Positions 17,182-25,983 of a stretch of DNA of 59,682 nt are shown here, piece by piece; position 1 is the stretch's first letter, and each line of letters begins with the position of its first letter. The notes under the pieces were generated by a model. The model had not been told where the DNA came from and ran no database searches. It worked only from the letters and a program-made list of their open reading frames with translations. The position numbers and the translations under genes are program-made. This DNA comes from Phycisphaerales bacterium (GTDB lineage: Bacteria; Planctomycetota; Phycisphaerae; Phycisphaerales; SM1A02). Location: contig JAQWPT010000013.1 in assembly GCA_029245245.1 (NCBI GenBank), positions 1 to 59,682 of the forward strand, given 5' to 3'.

Positions 17182-18381
17182 TCAATCGAGATCGCCGAGG
17201 AGGCGTCGAGCTTCCTCGGCATCCTTGTCGCCGCGCCCGGAGAGATTGATGACCAGGTGCTGATCCGGTGCCATGGACTTGGCGTCCTCGATCGCCCCGG
17301 CGATGGCGTGGGCGCTTTCCAGGGCGGGGATGCAACCTTCCAGCTCCGAGAGAAGGCAGAACGCTTCGATCGCCTTGGCATCGGGCACCGATCGGTAGTC
17401 GACGCGGCCCGAGGCATGCCAGTGGGCGTGTTCGGGTCCGACGCCGGGGTAGTCCAGGCCCGCGCTGCAGGAATGCACCACCGACGTCTGGCCGTCGGAG
17501 TCCTGGAGCACGATGCTGCGTGAGCCATGCAGTACCCCGGGTTCGCCATGGACCAGGGTGGAGGCGTGGTCGCCGGGCTGGTCGCTGCGGCCACCGGCCT
17601 CGATGCCGACCAGTGCCACGTCCGGATCCTCGATGAACTCGCAGAAGATGCCCGCGGCATTGGACCCGCCGCCGACGCAGGCCACGATCCGGTCCGGCAA
17701 CCGGCCCAGCATGTCCATGCATTGCGTGCGGGTTTCCCGACCGATCACGGACTGGAAGGTTCTCACCAGTGAGGGGAAGGGGTGGGGGCCGACCACGGAT
17801 CCGATGATGTAGTGCGTGTGATCGACGGTCTCCATCCAGTTTCGCATCGCGGCGTTGGTGGCATCCTTGAGGGTGCGCGAGCCGTCCTCGACGACGTTCA
17901 CCTTTGCGCCGAGCAGTTTCATCCGGAACACGTTGAGGGACTGGCGGCGAACGTCCTCGGCCCCCATGTACACCTCGCACTCGAGTCCGAAGCGGGCGCA
18001 CGCGGTGGCGGTGGCGACGCCGTGCTGGCCGGCGCCCGTCTCGGCAATGACGCGTTGCTTTCCCATCCGCCGTGTCAGCAGGGCCTGCCCGATGGTGTTG
18101 TTGATCTTGTGTGCCCCGGTGTGAGCGAGGTCTTCACGCTTGAGCCAGATGGAGGCCCCCCCGGCATGGGCCGTGAGGCGTGGAGCATGGGTCAGTGGCG
18201 TGGGGCGTCCGACATAGTCGCGGAGCAGGTCATTGAACTCGGCATCGAACTTCGGGTCGGCCTTGGCATCGGCCCAGGCCTCCTCGAGTTGATCCAGTGC
18301 CGCAACGAGGGTCTCGGGAACGTATCGTCCCCCGAACTCCCCGAACCATCCGGCAGCCTGGTCGTGCGTGTCCATCGACAT
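17182..18381 (-). CDS. trpB: Tryptophan synthase beta chain
   Basis: 399 residues, normal length for TrpB1. PLP-binding Lys92 in HTGAHKINN, catalytic Glu114 in AETGAGQHG, the GGGSNAAG phosphate loop near residue 235 and C-terminal SGRGDKD. It converts indole and L-serine to L-tryptophan as part of an alpha2beta2 complex; no trpA or other trp gene is next to it. Its ATG overlaps the stop of the upstream hydrolase gene as TGATG, so the two are probably co-translated. It is notable that a biosynthetic Trp gene shares the window with a full Trp-degrading island 16 kb away. Confidence 0.97.
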   Translation of the reverse strand: MSMDTHDQAAGWFGEFGGRYVPETLVAALDQLEEAWADAKADPKFDAEFNDLLRDYVGRPTPLTHAPRLTAHAGGASIWLKREDLAHTGAHKINNTIGQALLTRRMGKQRVIAETGAGQHGVATATACARFGLECEVYMGAEDVRRQSLNVFRMKLLGAKVNVVEDGSRTLKDATNAAMRNWMETVDHTHYIIGSVVGPHPFPSLVRTFQSVIGRETRTQCMDMLGRLPDRIVACVGGGSNAAGIFCEFIEDPDVALVGIEAGGRSDQPGDHASTLVHGEPGVLHGSRSIVLQDSDGQTSVVHSCSAGLDYPGVGPEHAHWHASGRVDYRSVPDAKAIEAFCLLSELEGCIPALESAHAIAGAIEDAKSMAPDQHLVINLSGRGDKDAEEARRLLGDLD

Positions 18382-19190
18382 CAGGATAGGCCCCCGAGCA
18401 GGTGCTGTGCGAAGAAGTCCCGTTCCCGCTCCTTGACCTCGGCACTGTGGGGCCCGAAGCCCACGTGTTCGTTGAGGGCACCGGTGGACTCGAAGAGGAG
18501 CCTTTCCACCGTTGCAGCGGAGTCGCCACGGGCATCCAGGGCATCAAGGAACCGGCACTGGCCCGTCCAGTCGACCCACTCGTCGGCGAGGCAGTGCACC
18601 GCGAGTACCGGCAGCGGCCGCCACGCCTCCAGATGGTGCAGGGGGTCGAGGGCCTGGATTTCCTCCGAGGTCCTGTTGATGAACATGGGCCGCTGTCGCT
18701 GGTCGGCCCAGGAGCCGGTGGTGGCTTCCAGCACGCAGCACGAATACGGGTGGGGTCGGGTGAGCCTCGAGGCGATGACCATGCCGCCGGCGGACATGCC
18801 GCCGATTCCCAGGCGGGTCGGGTCGGTTCCGAGGATCGTGGCCGATTCATTCACGGCTTCGTCCAGTTCGTCGACCATCTGGAGGATCACGTCCAGGACA
18901 TGGTCATGGTGCTGGAGGGTCTCATCGAATCGATCGCCGTGACCCGGGAGGTCCAGTGCACAGATCGACATGCCGCTTCGCATCAGTCGCAGGTACCGCC
19001 CGGGATCGAGTTCCTTGCTCGCCGTTCGGCCATGAAGCCACACCACCATTGGAGGGGTCGGTTCATCGGATTCGGCGGAGATCAACAGAGCCGGAACGTC
19101 AGACGGACCCACCCGGGCCAGTTGCATGCGCTGCTGCAGGTCGCGGGGCAGGCGAATCGCCGGGTTGGAGGATTCGCCCTGGCTGTTCAC
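18381..19190 (-). CDS. Alpha/beta hydrolase (dienelactone-hydrolase/esterase-like)
   Basis: 269 residues from GTG 19190, which has GGAG 8 nt upstream; the frame is open to GTG 19271, but that start would overlap rsmD. Fold landmarks: [12 protein letters not shown] (oxyanion loop), DLPGHGDR, nucleophile elbow [11 protein letters not shown], acidic residue in CLADEWVDW and final His in LNEHVGFG. The family hydrolyses esters or related bonds; exact substrate unknown. Cytoplasmic, no signal peptide. It precedes trpB in an apparent two-gene operon. Confidence 0.82.
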   Translation of the reverse strand: MNSQGESSNPAIRLPRDLQQRMQLARVGPSDVPALLISAESDEPTPPMVVWLHGRTASKELDPGRYLRLMRSGMSICALDLPGHGDRFDETLQHHDHVLDVILQMVDELDEAVNESATILGTDPTRLGIGGMSAGGMVIASRLTRPHPYSCCVLEATTGSWADQRQRPMFINRTSEEIQALDPLHHLEAWRPLPVLAVHCLADEWVDWTGQCRFLDALDARGDSAATVERLLFESTGALNEHVGFGPHSAEVKERERDFFAQHLLGGLS

Positions 19191-19229
19191 GTTCAAGGCT
19201 CCATGGTCCCGGTTGGGGTGCACCGAGGG

Positions 19230-19258
19230 TTGACGGGATACGCTCGGAGCAGGATCCT
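19230..19258 (+). promoter_or_regulatory. Candidate rsmD promoter
   Basis: TTGACG (19230-19235), a 17-nt spacer and GATCCT (19253-19258), which ends 6 nt before the rsmD ATG. The -10 would fall in the centre of the 22-bp palindrome. Confidence 0.35.
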
Positions 19259-19265
19259 GCTCCGA
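19244..19265. promoter_or_regulatory. Perfect 22-bp palindrome abutting the rsmD start codon
   Basis: Half-site TCGGAGCAGGA followed directly by its exact reverse complement TCCTGCTCCGA. It lies in the divergent region between the hydrolase-trpB and rsmD-cca operons, its last base being the A of the rsmD ATG. It fits a dimeric repressor operator or, if transcribed, a loopless fold-back; no loop or U-tract argues against a terminator. Confidence 0.6.
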
Positions 19266-19846
19266 TGCCACGGATCATCGCAGGAACCCATCGCTCCCGC
19301 GCCCTCGAGACGATCGAGGGCATGTCCACGCGCCCCTACACCGATCGGGTCAAGGAGTCGGTCTTCAACATTCTCCGGGGGCACATCGAGGGAGCCAATG
19401 TTCTCGACCTCTTTTCGGGCATCGGGACCATGGGACTTGAAGCAGCCAGCCGCGGGGCGGCATCCGTCCTGATGGTCGAGCGGGATCGCCGGGTCTTCGC
19501 CGCCCTTGAGCGGAACGTGGAGATGCTCAATGCCGATGACGTTGCCACTGCGATCCAGGGCGATGCATTGTCCTCGCTGCCGATCCTGCGTTCACCACGG
19601 CCGTTGCACATCATCTTCGTCGATCCTCCCTACGCGATGATGCAGGACGACGGGATCAGGGCCAGGATCCTGCAGCAGGTCCACCGTGTGTCGGAGTTGC
19701 TCGACGACGGAGGATTCATCGTGCTGCGGACACCCTTGAAACACCCAAGGGTGGACCATTCCATCGAGGGGCTGGCCGGGCCCGAAGTGCGTGGCTACCA
19801 GAAACAGCAGGCAGTGCTCTTCTACGGACGCGAGGATTCGTCATGA
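19265..19846 (+). CDS. rsmD: 16S rRNA (guanine(966)-N(2))-methyltransferase
   Basis: 193 residues from ATG 19265. RsmD hallmarks: RIIAGTHRSRALETIEG near the N-terminus, RPYTDRVKESVFNIL, the SAM-binding LDLFSGIGTMGLEAASRG (about 46-63) and the catalytic DPPY motif (near residue 121). Methylates G966 of 16S rRNA in the 30S subunit. The open frame upstream was rejected because the family begins here. Its stop overlaps the start of the CCA-adding enzyme gene as ATGA. Confidence 0.95.
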   Translation: MPRIIAGTHRSRALETIEGMSTRPYTDRVKESVFNILRGHIEGANVLDLFSGIGTMGLEAASRGAASVLMVERDRRVFAALERNVEMLNADDVATAIQGDALSSLPILRSPRPLHIIFVDPPYAMMQDDGIRARILQQVHRVSELLDDGGFIVLRTPLKHPRVDHSIEGLAGPEVRGYQKQQAVLFYGREDSS

Positions 19847-21072
19847 CGAGTAGTCCGCGTCCCATCCGTGACGTCGCCGTCGACCTGGTACGTCGGCTGC
19901 AGGATGCAGGGCACGTGGCCTACTTCGCCGGTGGATGCGTTCGTGACCAGTTGCTGGGTTTCGAGCCTCTTGAGTACGACATCGCCACCGATGCGGTTCC
20001 CGATCAACTCAAGGCGATCTTTCCGGGATCCCATCTGGTGGGGGAGTCCTTTGGCGTGGTCCTGGTGCGTTCAGGTGGCCACACGCTCGACATTGCCACC
20101 TTTCGGGCCGAGGGCGCGTATTCAGACCACCGCCATCCGGATACGGTGAGTTTCTGCGATGCACGGGAGGATTCCGGAAGACGGGATTTCACCATCAACG
20201 GGATCTTCTACGATCCAGTGACCGACACCCACATCGACTACCACGAAGGACAGGCCGACCTCAAGCGGGGAGTGCTTCGGTCCATCGGTGTGCCCGGCGA
20301 TCGATTCAACGAGGATCATCTTCGCATGCTGCGAGCCGTCCGGTTCGCCGCCCGCTTCGGCCTGGACATCGATCCGGATACGGCTGCGGCCATCCGTGAA
20401 CATGCCGGTGAACTCGGCGGCGTGTCACGCGAACGCGTCGGGATCGAGGTCCGCCGCATGGCCGTGGAGGGGAACTGGGCGTCGGCCGTGGTCTTGATGG
20501 CGGAGTTGGGGCTGGAGACATCGGTGCTTGGTTGCGCCGCCGGCGTGGAAGCATGGCCGCGGTCAACCCACCTGGAAACGCACTGTCCGCGTGAACCTGG
20601 ACGGCACCAGGCGGCGATCGCCGCCTGGCTGCTCGATCGCCACGGGTCGAATGCCGCGCTGGACGCGTCCCAACTGGATGATGTCGGTGATCGGCTGGTC
20701 AGTTCCAACCAGGATCGGGCGATGTTGCGTGACATCATCGAGACGCATGCTCTTGTGCAGGCGCAGTGGGAGGGTGCCTCGGTGGCCTTTCAGAAACGAC
20801 TGGCAGTCCGTGGGGGGTTCCCCTGGGCCGTGTGCCTGCTGGCGGCGACATGTCCGGAGGATGCGGCACGGATCGATCGCCGGGTCGAGGAACTGGCTCG
20901 GACGGGGCTCCAGCCCAAGCCTCTTCTGTGTGGAGACGACCTCATTTCGGCCGGGCTGGTTCCCGGGCCTGGTTTCTCCCGGGTCCTGGATGCGGTCTAC
21001 GATGCCCAGTTGGAGGGTCGAATCGGAACCATCGACGAGGCCTTGGCCCTGGTCCGCTCCATCGAGCCATGA
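19843..21072 (+). CDS. CCA-adding tRNA nucleotidyltransferase / poly(A) polymerase family
   Basis: 409 residues. N-terminal class II nucleotidyltransferase: AGGCVRDQLLG (residues 28-38), the metal-binding YDIATDA (about 45-51), RRDFTING (near 107) and the neck motif EDHLRMLRAVRFAARF. The C-terminal half is helical and shows no clear HD domain. The enzyme adds or repairs the 3' CCA of tRNAs, needed here because neither tRNA in the window encodes CCA; some planctomycetal members could instead be poly(A) polymerases and sequence alone does not decide. Coupled to rsmD by ATGA overlap. Confidence 0.9.
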   Translation: MTSSPRPIRDVAVDLVRRLQDAGHVAYFAGGCVRDQLLGFEPLEYDIATDAVPDQLKAIFPGSHLVGESFGVVLVRSGGHTLDIATFRAEGAYSDHRHPDTVSFCDAREDSGRRDFTINGIFYDPVTDTHIDYHEGQADLKRGVLRSIGVPGDRFNEDHLRMLRAVRFAARFGLDIDPDTAAAIREHAGELGGVSRERVGIEVRRMAVEGNWASAVVLMAELGLETSVLGCAAGVEAWPRSTHLETHCPREPGRHQAAIAAWLLDRHGSNAALDASQLDDVGDRLVSSNQDRAMLRDIIETHALVQAQWEGASVAFQKRLAVRGGFPWAVCLLAATCPEDAARIDRRVEELARTGLQPKPLLCGDDLISAGLVPGPGFSRVLDAVYDAQLEGRIGTIDEALALVRSIEP

Positions 21073-21250
21073 AATCGGTGGGGAAGAGGGTCCCCAGAAC
21101 AAAAAAACGTCTCCAGGCAATGAAACAACCGTTCCTGCTGCACGTCCTATACTGGGACATGCATGCAGTTCTGGCTGGTCCCGATTTGGGGCCATGGGCC
21201 ATATCAGGCATCCTGAAGTCGTATTTCAGGCCTGGGCGGCAAGAGATTCG
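21073..21250 (+). promoter_or_regulatory. Upstream region of the ClpP-fold pair
   Basis: 178 bp without a gene. It contains a TATACT hexamer (21148-21153) that could be a -10 for the following gene, about 100 nt upstream of its start, and no convincing -35. I see no terminator hairpin with a U-tract for the preceding gene. Confidence 0.35.
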
Positions 21251-22777
21251 ATGGGGTATTTCATGAACGTCTTCTCCAAGATTCGCGGCACATTCGTCCT
21301 TCTTGCACTGGTTCTTGCCACGGCGATTTCCTCGGATGCGGCTGCGGCAACAGAGGATGTGCTCCATATGGCTGACGGCCGGGTCCTGCACGGGCAGATC
21401 GTCAGCGAGACGCCGCAGGCCATTGTCTTTGACTACCTGAATGAAGACCTGGGCATCTCGGTCACCATGAATCTGCCCAAGGCCGCGATCCTGAAGGTGG
21501 AACGCGACGTGGAGGTGGCGGATCCGGCTGCTGAGCAGGCTCCGGAGACGAAGACGAGCTCCTCTTCGGGCGCCAAGGCGGCCAGGGAAGGCTCAACCAT
21601 CACCGAGCGAACACGGGCTACCAAGGCCACCAGTGATGCCGCGAAGTTCTACATCATCGAGATGAGCGGACAGGTCGGAACCGACATCCGCGCGTCCGTC
21701 TACGAGGACGTGATCGAAGATATCAAGACCGTGCATCCCGACGTGGTCATCCTCAAGATCGACAGCAAGATGCTCGGCGACAGCATGCTTTCCTACTGGG
21801 TCGGCGCCGAAGTCGATGAGGACAGGAAGCAGGATCCGTTTCGCCGCATGGAAACCATCATGTCCGTGATGGACGACGAGCTGGAACTGGTCAAGTCCTT
21901 CCACCACGAACTGCCCAAGGACATCCGGCAGGTCGTCTGGGTGCATGATGCAACCGGTCCCGCTTCGCTTCTTGCCTTGGCCTGGCCGGACATGTACATG
22001 ACTCCCAATGCAGATCTTGGCAGCATGGGTGAGATCTGGTCCATGACCCAGTTCCCCGACCTCGACGTTCGCAGCAAGATGGAGAAGGCGTGGTTCAGCA
22101 CCGCCAAGGGAATCATGCAGTTCGGAAACCACTCCGACAACTTCATGGAAGGCATGCTTCGTCCCAAGTCTCCGTTCAGTTTCAGCTGCAAAGGCCGGAA
22201 GCCCATCTGGTACAACAGCTATCAGGGCGATTTGCCGATTCAGGCCAGCGAGTTCGGGTACCAGGCCGAGATTCGTAACTTCATCGGCGGCGGCGGCCAA
22301 ATCGATCATGGCCTGGAGTTCTCCTCCAGGATCTGCGAGGACTTTCTCATCAGCGACGGAACGGCCGAGACCCTCGAGGATCTCGCCCTCCTGCTGGATG
22401 AACGCCAGTACCAGGTCTTGGAGACCAAGGCGATCCAGGAGTCTGCCGAATACAAGGAAGATTGGCGAGAGCGGTTCGAGCGAACTCGCAAAGCCTTCAT
22501 GGACTTCCGCAAGTACATGGGGCGAGCAGATGGCGACTATGCCCTTGAGAACCTTCAGAAGGCCAAGAAGGAGCTCGCTCGAGTCATTGCAGGAGTGCGG
22601 ACCAATGAGTCCGTCGCCGTTCGCTTCAAGAGCATGTTCCGTCTCGATCAGATCCAGCTGGAGATCGAGATGGAAAAGATCAAGTCGACGATCCGCCAGA
22701 TGACTCGTGGCGGCGGAGGCGGTGGCGGTGGCGGAGCCCGTGGCGGCGGTGGTATTGGTGGCGGCCCACGCCCTTGA
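21251..22777 (+). CDS. Secreted ClpP/crotonase-fold protein with Gly-rich tail
   Basis: 508 residues from ATG 21251 (AAGAG upstream; ATG 21263 is an alternative). Signal peptide to about residue 30, then a small beta domain (LHMADGRVLHGQIVSETPQAIVFDY), a Ser/Ala/Glu linker and a domain with the ClpP/SppA/NfeD topology (AKFYIIEMSGQVGTDIR..., VVILKIDSKM, IRQVVWVHDATGPASLLALAWPDMYMTPNADLGSMGEI). It ends in a charged coiled-coil and a RGGGGGGGGGARGGGGIGGG tail. I cannot find a clear Ser nucleophile in the SAG-type position. The next gene is a paralogue. Probably periplasmic; function unknown, possibly a pseudo-peptidase or membrane-bending/scaffold protein. Confidence 0.72.
   Translation: MGYFMNVFSKIRGTFVLLALVLATAISSDAAAATEDVLHMADGRVLHGQIVSETPQAIVFDYLNEDLGISVTMNLPKAAILKVERDVEVADPAAEQAPETKTSSSSGAKAAREGSTITERTRATKATSDAAKFYIIEMSGQVGTDIRASVYEDVIEDIKTVHPDVVILKIDSKMLGDSMLSYWVGAEVDEDRKQDPFRRMETIMSVMDDELELVKSFHHELPKDIRQVVWVHDATGPASLLALAWPDMYMTPNADLGSMGEIWSMTQFPDLDVRSKMEKAWFSTAKGIMQFGNHSDNFMEGMLRPKSPFSFSCKGRKPIWYNSYQGDLPIQASEFGYQAEIRNFIGGGGQIDHGLEFSSRICEDFLISDGTAETLEDLALLLDERQYQVLETKAIQESAEYKEDWRERFERTRKAFMDFRKYMGRADGDYALENLQKAKKELARVIAGVRTNESVAVRFKSMFRLDQIQLEIEMEKIKSTIRQMTRGGGGGGGGGARGGGGIGGGPRP
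22705..22770 (+). repeat. Glycine-codon-rich tail (GGN repeats)
   Basis: Runs of GGC/GGA/GGT codons encode the Gly/Arg-rich C-terminus of the preceding protein. Synonymous codons vary, so selection on the protein is more likely than slippage alone. Confidence 0.6.
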
Positions 22778-22824
22778 TCAAATCTGGAACGAACGGACGA
22801 GGCACATAATTTCGAGTGGAACCA

Positions 22825-24141
22825 ATGATGAAGCACTTCTTGATCGCATCCTGCCTGCTTGTACTCCTTGCCGCATCCGCGGCCTTTGCTGCAAGCGTGA
22901 CCGTACTGCTGCCAAACGGGTCGACCTGGCGTGGTCATACTGATGACCACGTGATGATCGAATACACCGCCGGCGCAGTGAAGAACACCGTCAAGGGTGT
23001 TCTGACTCGATCCGGTGACCTGTACCTGGTCATCAAGAAGGATGACGGATCCGGCGAAGTGCCGATCTTCCGGAGCGATATCGTCGGCATTCAGGTGCTC
23101 GACGGCGATGCGCCTCCCGCTGCAAAGCCCGACACGCCGTCTGATGCCGGCTCCGATTCTGCAGGTGGGCCCAAGGCGGCTCCCGACGCACCGGTCGAGG
23201 AGACGGAGACGCTTGAAATCGATGACAAGTACGGCGTGTTCTACCTTCCGCTTCGTGAAATGGTCGGCTTGGAGTTTCGTCCCGAGGAGATTCAGATGAT
23301 CGTGGCCGAGGCCGATGAGGCCGGGCCTGGCCAGACCATCATCCTGGACATCGAATCCGGCGGCGGCAGCGTATTTGAATTCATCGTTCTCGCAGAAGTC
23401 ATTCGGGATGCCAAGAAGCGCCACCAGTTCGTGGCCTGGGTCGGGCATGCCATTTCTGCCGCGGCAGGAACCGCATTGTGCTGCGATCGGATCGTATGGA
23501 AGTCGCATGGGGCGTTGGGCGCCATCACCATGCACAGTGGCGGCCAGCCAGTCCCCGACGAGATGGAAGAGAAGTGGGTCACCATGCTCAAGGAGATTCT
23601 CCGTGAGAGTGGTCATTCACCACACTGGGCTCGGCCCATGGTCCGCAACGACAGCTGGATCTCCTACATCAAGGACCCGGTCACCGGCGAGTGTGAGTAC
23701 TTCGGTACACCGCAGGGGATTCAAGGTGAGGTCATACTGTCCAATCTGGGTGAGAACGTGGTACTCAACAAGGAAGAGGCGATTGAGTGCTGCCTTGCCT
23801 ATGGATTGGCGGACAACAAGGAAGAACTTGCGGCCGTGCTTGACCTGCCGGGCTGGAAGGATCTGGGCACGGGCGAGAAGATGTCCAAGAGCTGGCTCGA
23901 TACCGTCGCCAGCTGCCAGGAAGACATGCGGCGTACGAGAGCAAAACTGGCTCTCCTTGGTGAGTACGAACCGATGATTGCGATCCGCAAGGAGATCGAG
24001 ATCTACAAGCGATGGCTTCGCTGGTGGAAACGTGCTCCCAACGCGATGGGTGGTGCAGCGCCGCCTCCGGAGCAGATCGAACGCATGATCGAGGAACTCA
24101 AGCTTGAGCTGCGAAGAATGGCCGATGCCAACCGCAACTGA
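22825..24141 (+). CDS. Secreted ClpP/crotonase-fold (NfeD/SppA-like) protein
   Basis: 438 residues from ATG 22825 (an in-frame GTG at 22816 and ATG 22828 are alternatives). Signal peptide ends near AAFA. After a beta domain and a Pro/Ala linker comes a ClpP-like domain: YLPLREMVG, GQTIILDIESGGGSVFE (the GGG/S oxyanion strand), AWVGHAISAAAGTALCCDRIVWKSHGALGAI. In archaeal and bacterial NfeD/SppA-type peptidases the nucleophile is the Ser of a SAGT-like motif; here the aligned residue appears to be Ala (AAAGT), from memory of the family. C-terminus is coiled coil. The paralogue lies 47 bp upstream in the same operon. Confidence 0.75.
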   Translation: MMKHFLIASCLLVLLAASAAFAASVTVLLPNGSTWRGHTDDHVMIEYTAGAVKNTVKGVLTRSGDLYLVIKKDDGSGEVPIFRSDIVGIQVLDGDAPPAAKPDTPSDAGSDSAGGPKAAPDAPVEETETLEIDDKYGVFYLPLREMVGLEFRPEEIQMIVAEADEAGPGQTIILDIESGGGSVFEFIVLAEVIRDAKKRHQFVAWVGHAISAAAGTALCCDRIVWKSHGALGAITMHSGGQPVPDEMEEKWVTMLKEILRESGHSPHWARPMVRNDSWISYIKDPVTGECEYFGTPQGIQGEVILSNLGENVVLNKEEAIECCLAYGLADNKEELAAVLDLPGWKDLGTGEKMSKSWLDTVASCQEDMRRTRAKLALLGEYEPMIAIRKEIEIYKRWLRWWKRAPNAMGGAAPPPEQIERMIEELKLELRRMADANRN

Positions 24142-24149
24142 TCGCAGGT

Positions 24150-24452
24150 TCAGATTCCGCTTTCGATGAACTTCAGAATGGCCGGGCCGACGCTGAACTC
24201 CATGCCGTCGACGATCAGGATTTCGTCGACGCGTTCACCGTCCATGTAGGTGCCACCAGTCGACTCCAGGTCGCGCAGCCACATGTCCTGCCCATTCTGC
24301 TCGACCGAGCAGTGTTCACGTGAAACGCTCTGGGCATTGATTCGGATATCGCATCCCTCGTCCCGACCGATGATCAGTTCGTCGGTATCGCCAAGGGCGA
24401 ATGCCTTGATCATGTCCCGTGTCTTCTGATGGAGGACCTGCAGTTCAAGCAT
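24150..24452 (-). CDS. Single-domain FHA protein
   Basis: 100 residues, almost exactly one forkhead-associated domain. Phosphothreonine-binding positions visible: Gly29-Arg30 (IIGRD), Ser44 and His47 (SREH), and LRDLESTGGTYMDG, where the usual NG is GG. FHA domains bind pThr peptides, usually downstream of Ser/Thr kinases; no kinase gene is nearby. Convergent with the ClpP-fold pair (8 bp) and divergent from waaA. Confidence 0.9.
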   Translation of the reverse strand: MLELQVLHQKTRDMIKAFALGDTDELIIGRDEGCDIRINAQSVSREHCSVEQNGQDMWLRDLESTGGTYMDGERVDEILIVDGMEFSVGPAILKFIESGI

Positions 24453-24659
24453 GGTGCCGTTCCGTGAAGCGAGTGACAGTCAGCGTGGCGTCCTGCCACG
24501 TTGAGAGAAGGATTCAAGCCCGGTGTGCTTGGGCATGAAGCCACACTCATTGTTACCGTTCCTGTGAGGGTTTCAAGTATTGCCTGCGGAAATGGCTCTC
24601 TGCATGCCTCCATGGGGGGTGCCAAAGACTTTTTCTCACCGACTTGAGTGCTGCCTCTG
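24453..24659. other. Divergent intergenic region FHA | waaA
   Basis: About 220 bp lie between the two starts. A small hairpin (CGTGGC - GTCCT - GCCACG, near 24485-24502) and a TTTTT run near 24630 are visible, but no ORF or RNA gene that I can support. Confidence 0.3.
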
Positions 24660-24665
24660 TACACT
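24660..24665 (+). promoter_or_regulatory. Candidate -10 (TACACT) for waaA
   Basis: TACACT is followed by 8 nt (CTCCTCCC) and the ATG at 24674. A pyrimidine-only spacer rules out a Shine-Dalgarno sequence there; leaderless transcript predicted. Confidence 0.5.
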
Positions 24666-24673
24666 CTCCTCCC

Positions 24674-25927
24674 ATGCGATGGCTCGTAGACGGGGTCTAC
24701 CTCGTTGTTGTTCTGTTGACGATGCCGATCTGGCTCTTCCGGATGATCCGGACGGGGAAGATCCGTACCGACTGGCCGGCCAGGTTCGGGCGGGTTGGAG
24801 ATACTGCGCGACGCGGTGATTCCCAGCGGCCACGCGTGCTGCTGCATGCAGTCTCGGTGGGGGAGGTCAATGCGATCCGCGGCCTGGTGGCAACCCTCGA
24901 TGCCAGGGGCATCGACGTGGTGATCGCCACCACCACCGATACCGGAACCCAGCGGGCTCGCTCGTTGTTCCAGCAGCGACACCACGTAGTTCGATTCCCG
25001 TTCGACTTTTCATGGATGATCAGCAGGTTTCTCGGCCGTCTTCGGCCCGACCTGGTTGTGCTTGTGGAACTGGAGGTCTGGCCCAACTTTCTCGGGGCCT
25101 GCAATCGAGGGTCCATTCCCGTCCTCGTGATCAATGGTCGTCTGACGGCGAGAAGTCGTCGTCGCTACGGCATCATCGGGCCGTTGGTGCACGGCACGTT
25201 CCGGAAACTGGCCTGGGTCGGAGCGCAGGACGAGCAGTACGCCGGGCGATTCCGTGAACTGGGCGTGCGGCCGGATCGCCTGGAGATCGTCGGAAACATG
25301 AAGTGGGACAATGCGCGATGTGCCGAAGGCGTCGACGGCAGCGCTTCCCTGCGCTCGGAACTGGGCATCGACCCCGATCGTCCACTGGTCGTCGCCGGTT
25401 CCACCGCTCCTGGTGAACATGAACTCGTTCGCGATGCGCTGCCCCCTGGATGCCAGCTGCTGTGCGTGCCGAGGAAGCCGGAATGGTTCGATGAGGCTGC
25501 GGCGGCTCTACCCGGGTGCACGAGGCGATCGACGGGGCAACGGGGCAGCAGTGCTGACTACTTTCTGCTGGACACCATCGGAGAACTGTCCCAGGCCTAC
25601 GACCTGGCGGATGTCGCCATCGTGGGGCGGAGTTTCATCGATCTGCATGGTTCGGACGTAACCGAGCCGATCGGTCTCGGCGTCGCGACGGTGGTGGGTC
25701 CTCAGGTAGAGGACTTCCGCCTCATGGTCGATGCCCTCGTGGCCGGTGGCGGACTGCGCCAGGTCACCAGGGAGGCGCTCTCTTCGGTCGTGTCCGAGTT
25801 GCTTGGAGACGAGCAGCTGCGACAGGAAATGGCCCGGCGGGGTCGAGCTGTGATTCTTCAGCAGCAGGGTGCTACAACCGCGTATGCAGACCGGATCATG
25901 TCCATGGTCGAATCCGCCTCCCAGTAA
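24674..25927 (+). CDS. waaA: 3-deoxy-D-manno-octulosonic acid (Kdo) transferase
   Basis: 417 residues from ATG 24674, close to the 425 of E. coli WaaA. N-terminal membrane anchor (LVDGVYLVVVLLTMPIWLFRMI), then the GT30 motifs: LLHAVSVGEVNA (near 55), the VELEVWPNF motif (near 135), NGRLTARSRRRY, GNMKWD and a C-terminal nucleotide-binding half with the LxEPIGLGVATVVGP sequence. It transfers Kdo from CMP-Kdo to lipid A precursors at the cytoplasmic face of the inner membrane, which implies LPS. Followed at 4 bp by a strong hairpin. Confidence 0.95.
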   Translation: MRWLVDGVYLVVVLLTMPIWLFRMIRTGKIRTDWPARFGRVGDTARRGDSQRPRVLLHAVSVGEVNAIRGLVATLDARGIDVVIATTTDTGTQRARSLFQQRHHVVRFPFDFSWMISRFLGRLRPDLVVLVELEVWPNFLGACNRGSIPVLVINGRLTARSRRRYGIIGPLVHGTFRKLAWVGAQDEQYAGRFRELGVRPDRLEIVGNMKWDNARCAEGVDGSASLRSELGIDPDRPLVVAGSTAPGEHELVRDALPPGCQLLCVPRKPEWFDEAAAALPGCTRRSTGQRGSSADYFLLDTIGELSQAYDLADVAIVGRSFIDLHGSDVTEPIGLGVATVVGPQVEDFRLMVDALVAGGGLRQVTREALSSVVSELLGDEQLRQEMARRGRAVILQQQGATTAYADRIMSMVESASQ

Positions 25928-25930
25928 ATA

Positions 25931-25963
25931 CAACACTCCGGCTCTCAACGAGCCGGAGTGTTG
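25931..25963 (+). terminator. 14-bp perfect hairpin after waaA
   Basis: CAACACTCCGGCTC - TCAAC - GAGCCGGAGTGTTG. The plus-strand sequence after it is purine-rich (GGGGAGAAAAG), not a U-tract, so classical intrinsic termination is uncertain; it may instead protect the waaA mRNA 3' end or be the first element of the structured region that follows. Confidence 0.5.
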
Positions 25964-25983
25964 GGGGAGAAAAGAAACAGATG

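Noticed and set aside
25931-25963. Simple Rho-independent terminator for waaA
   Set aside because: Not fully rejected: the stem is perfect, but a G/A-rich sequence instead of a U-tract follows, so I list it with reduced confidence.
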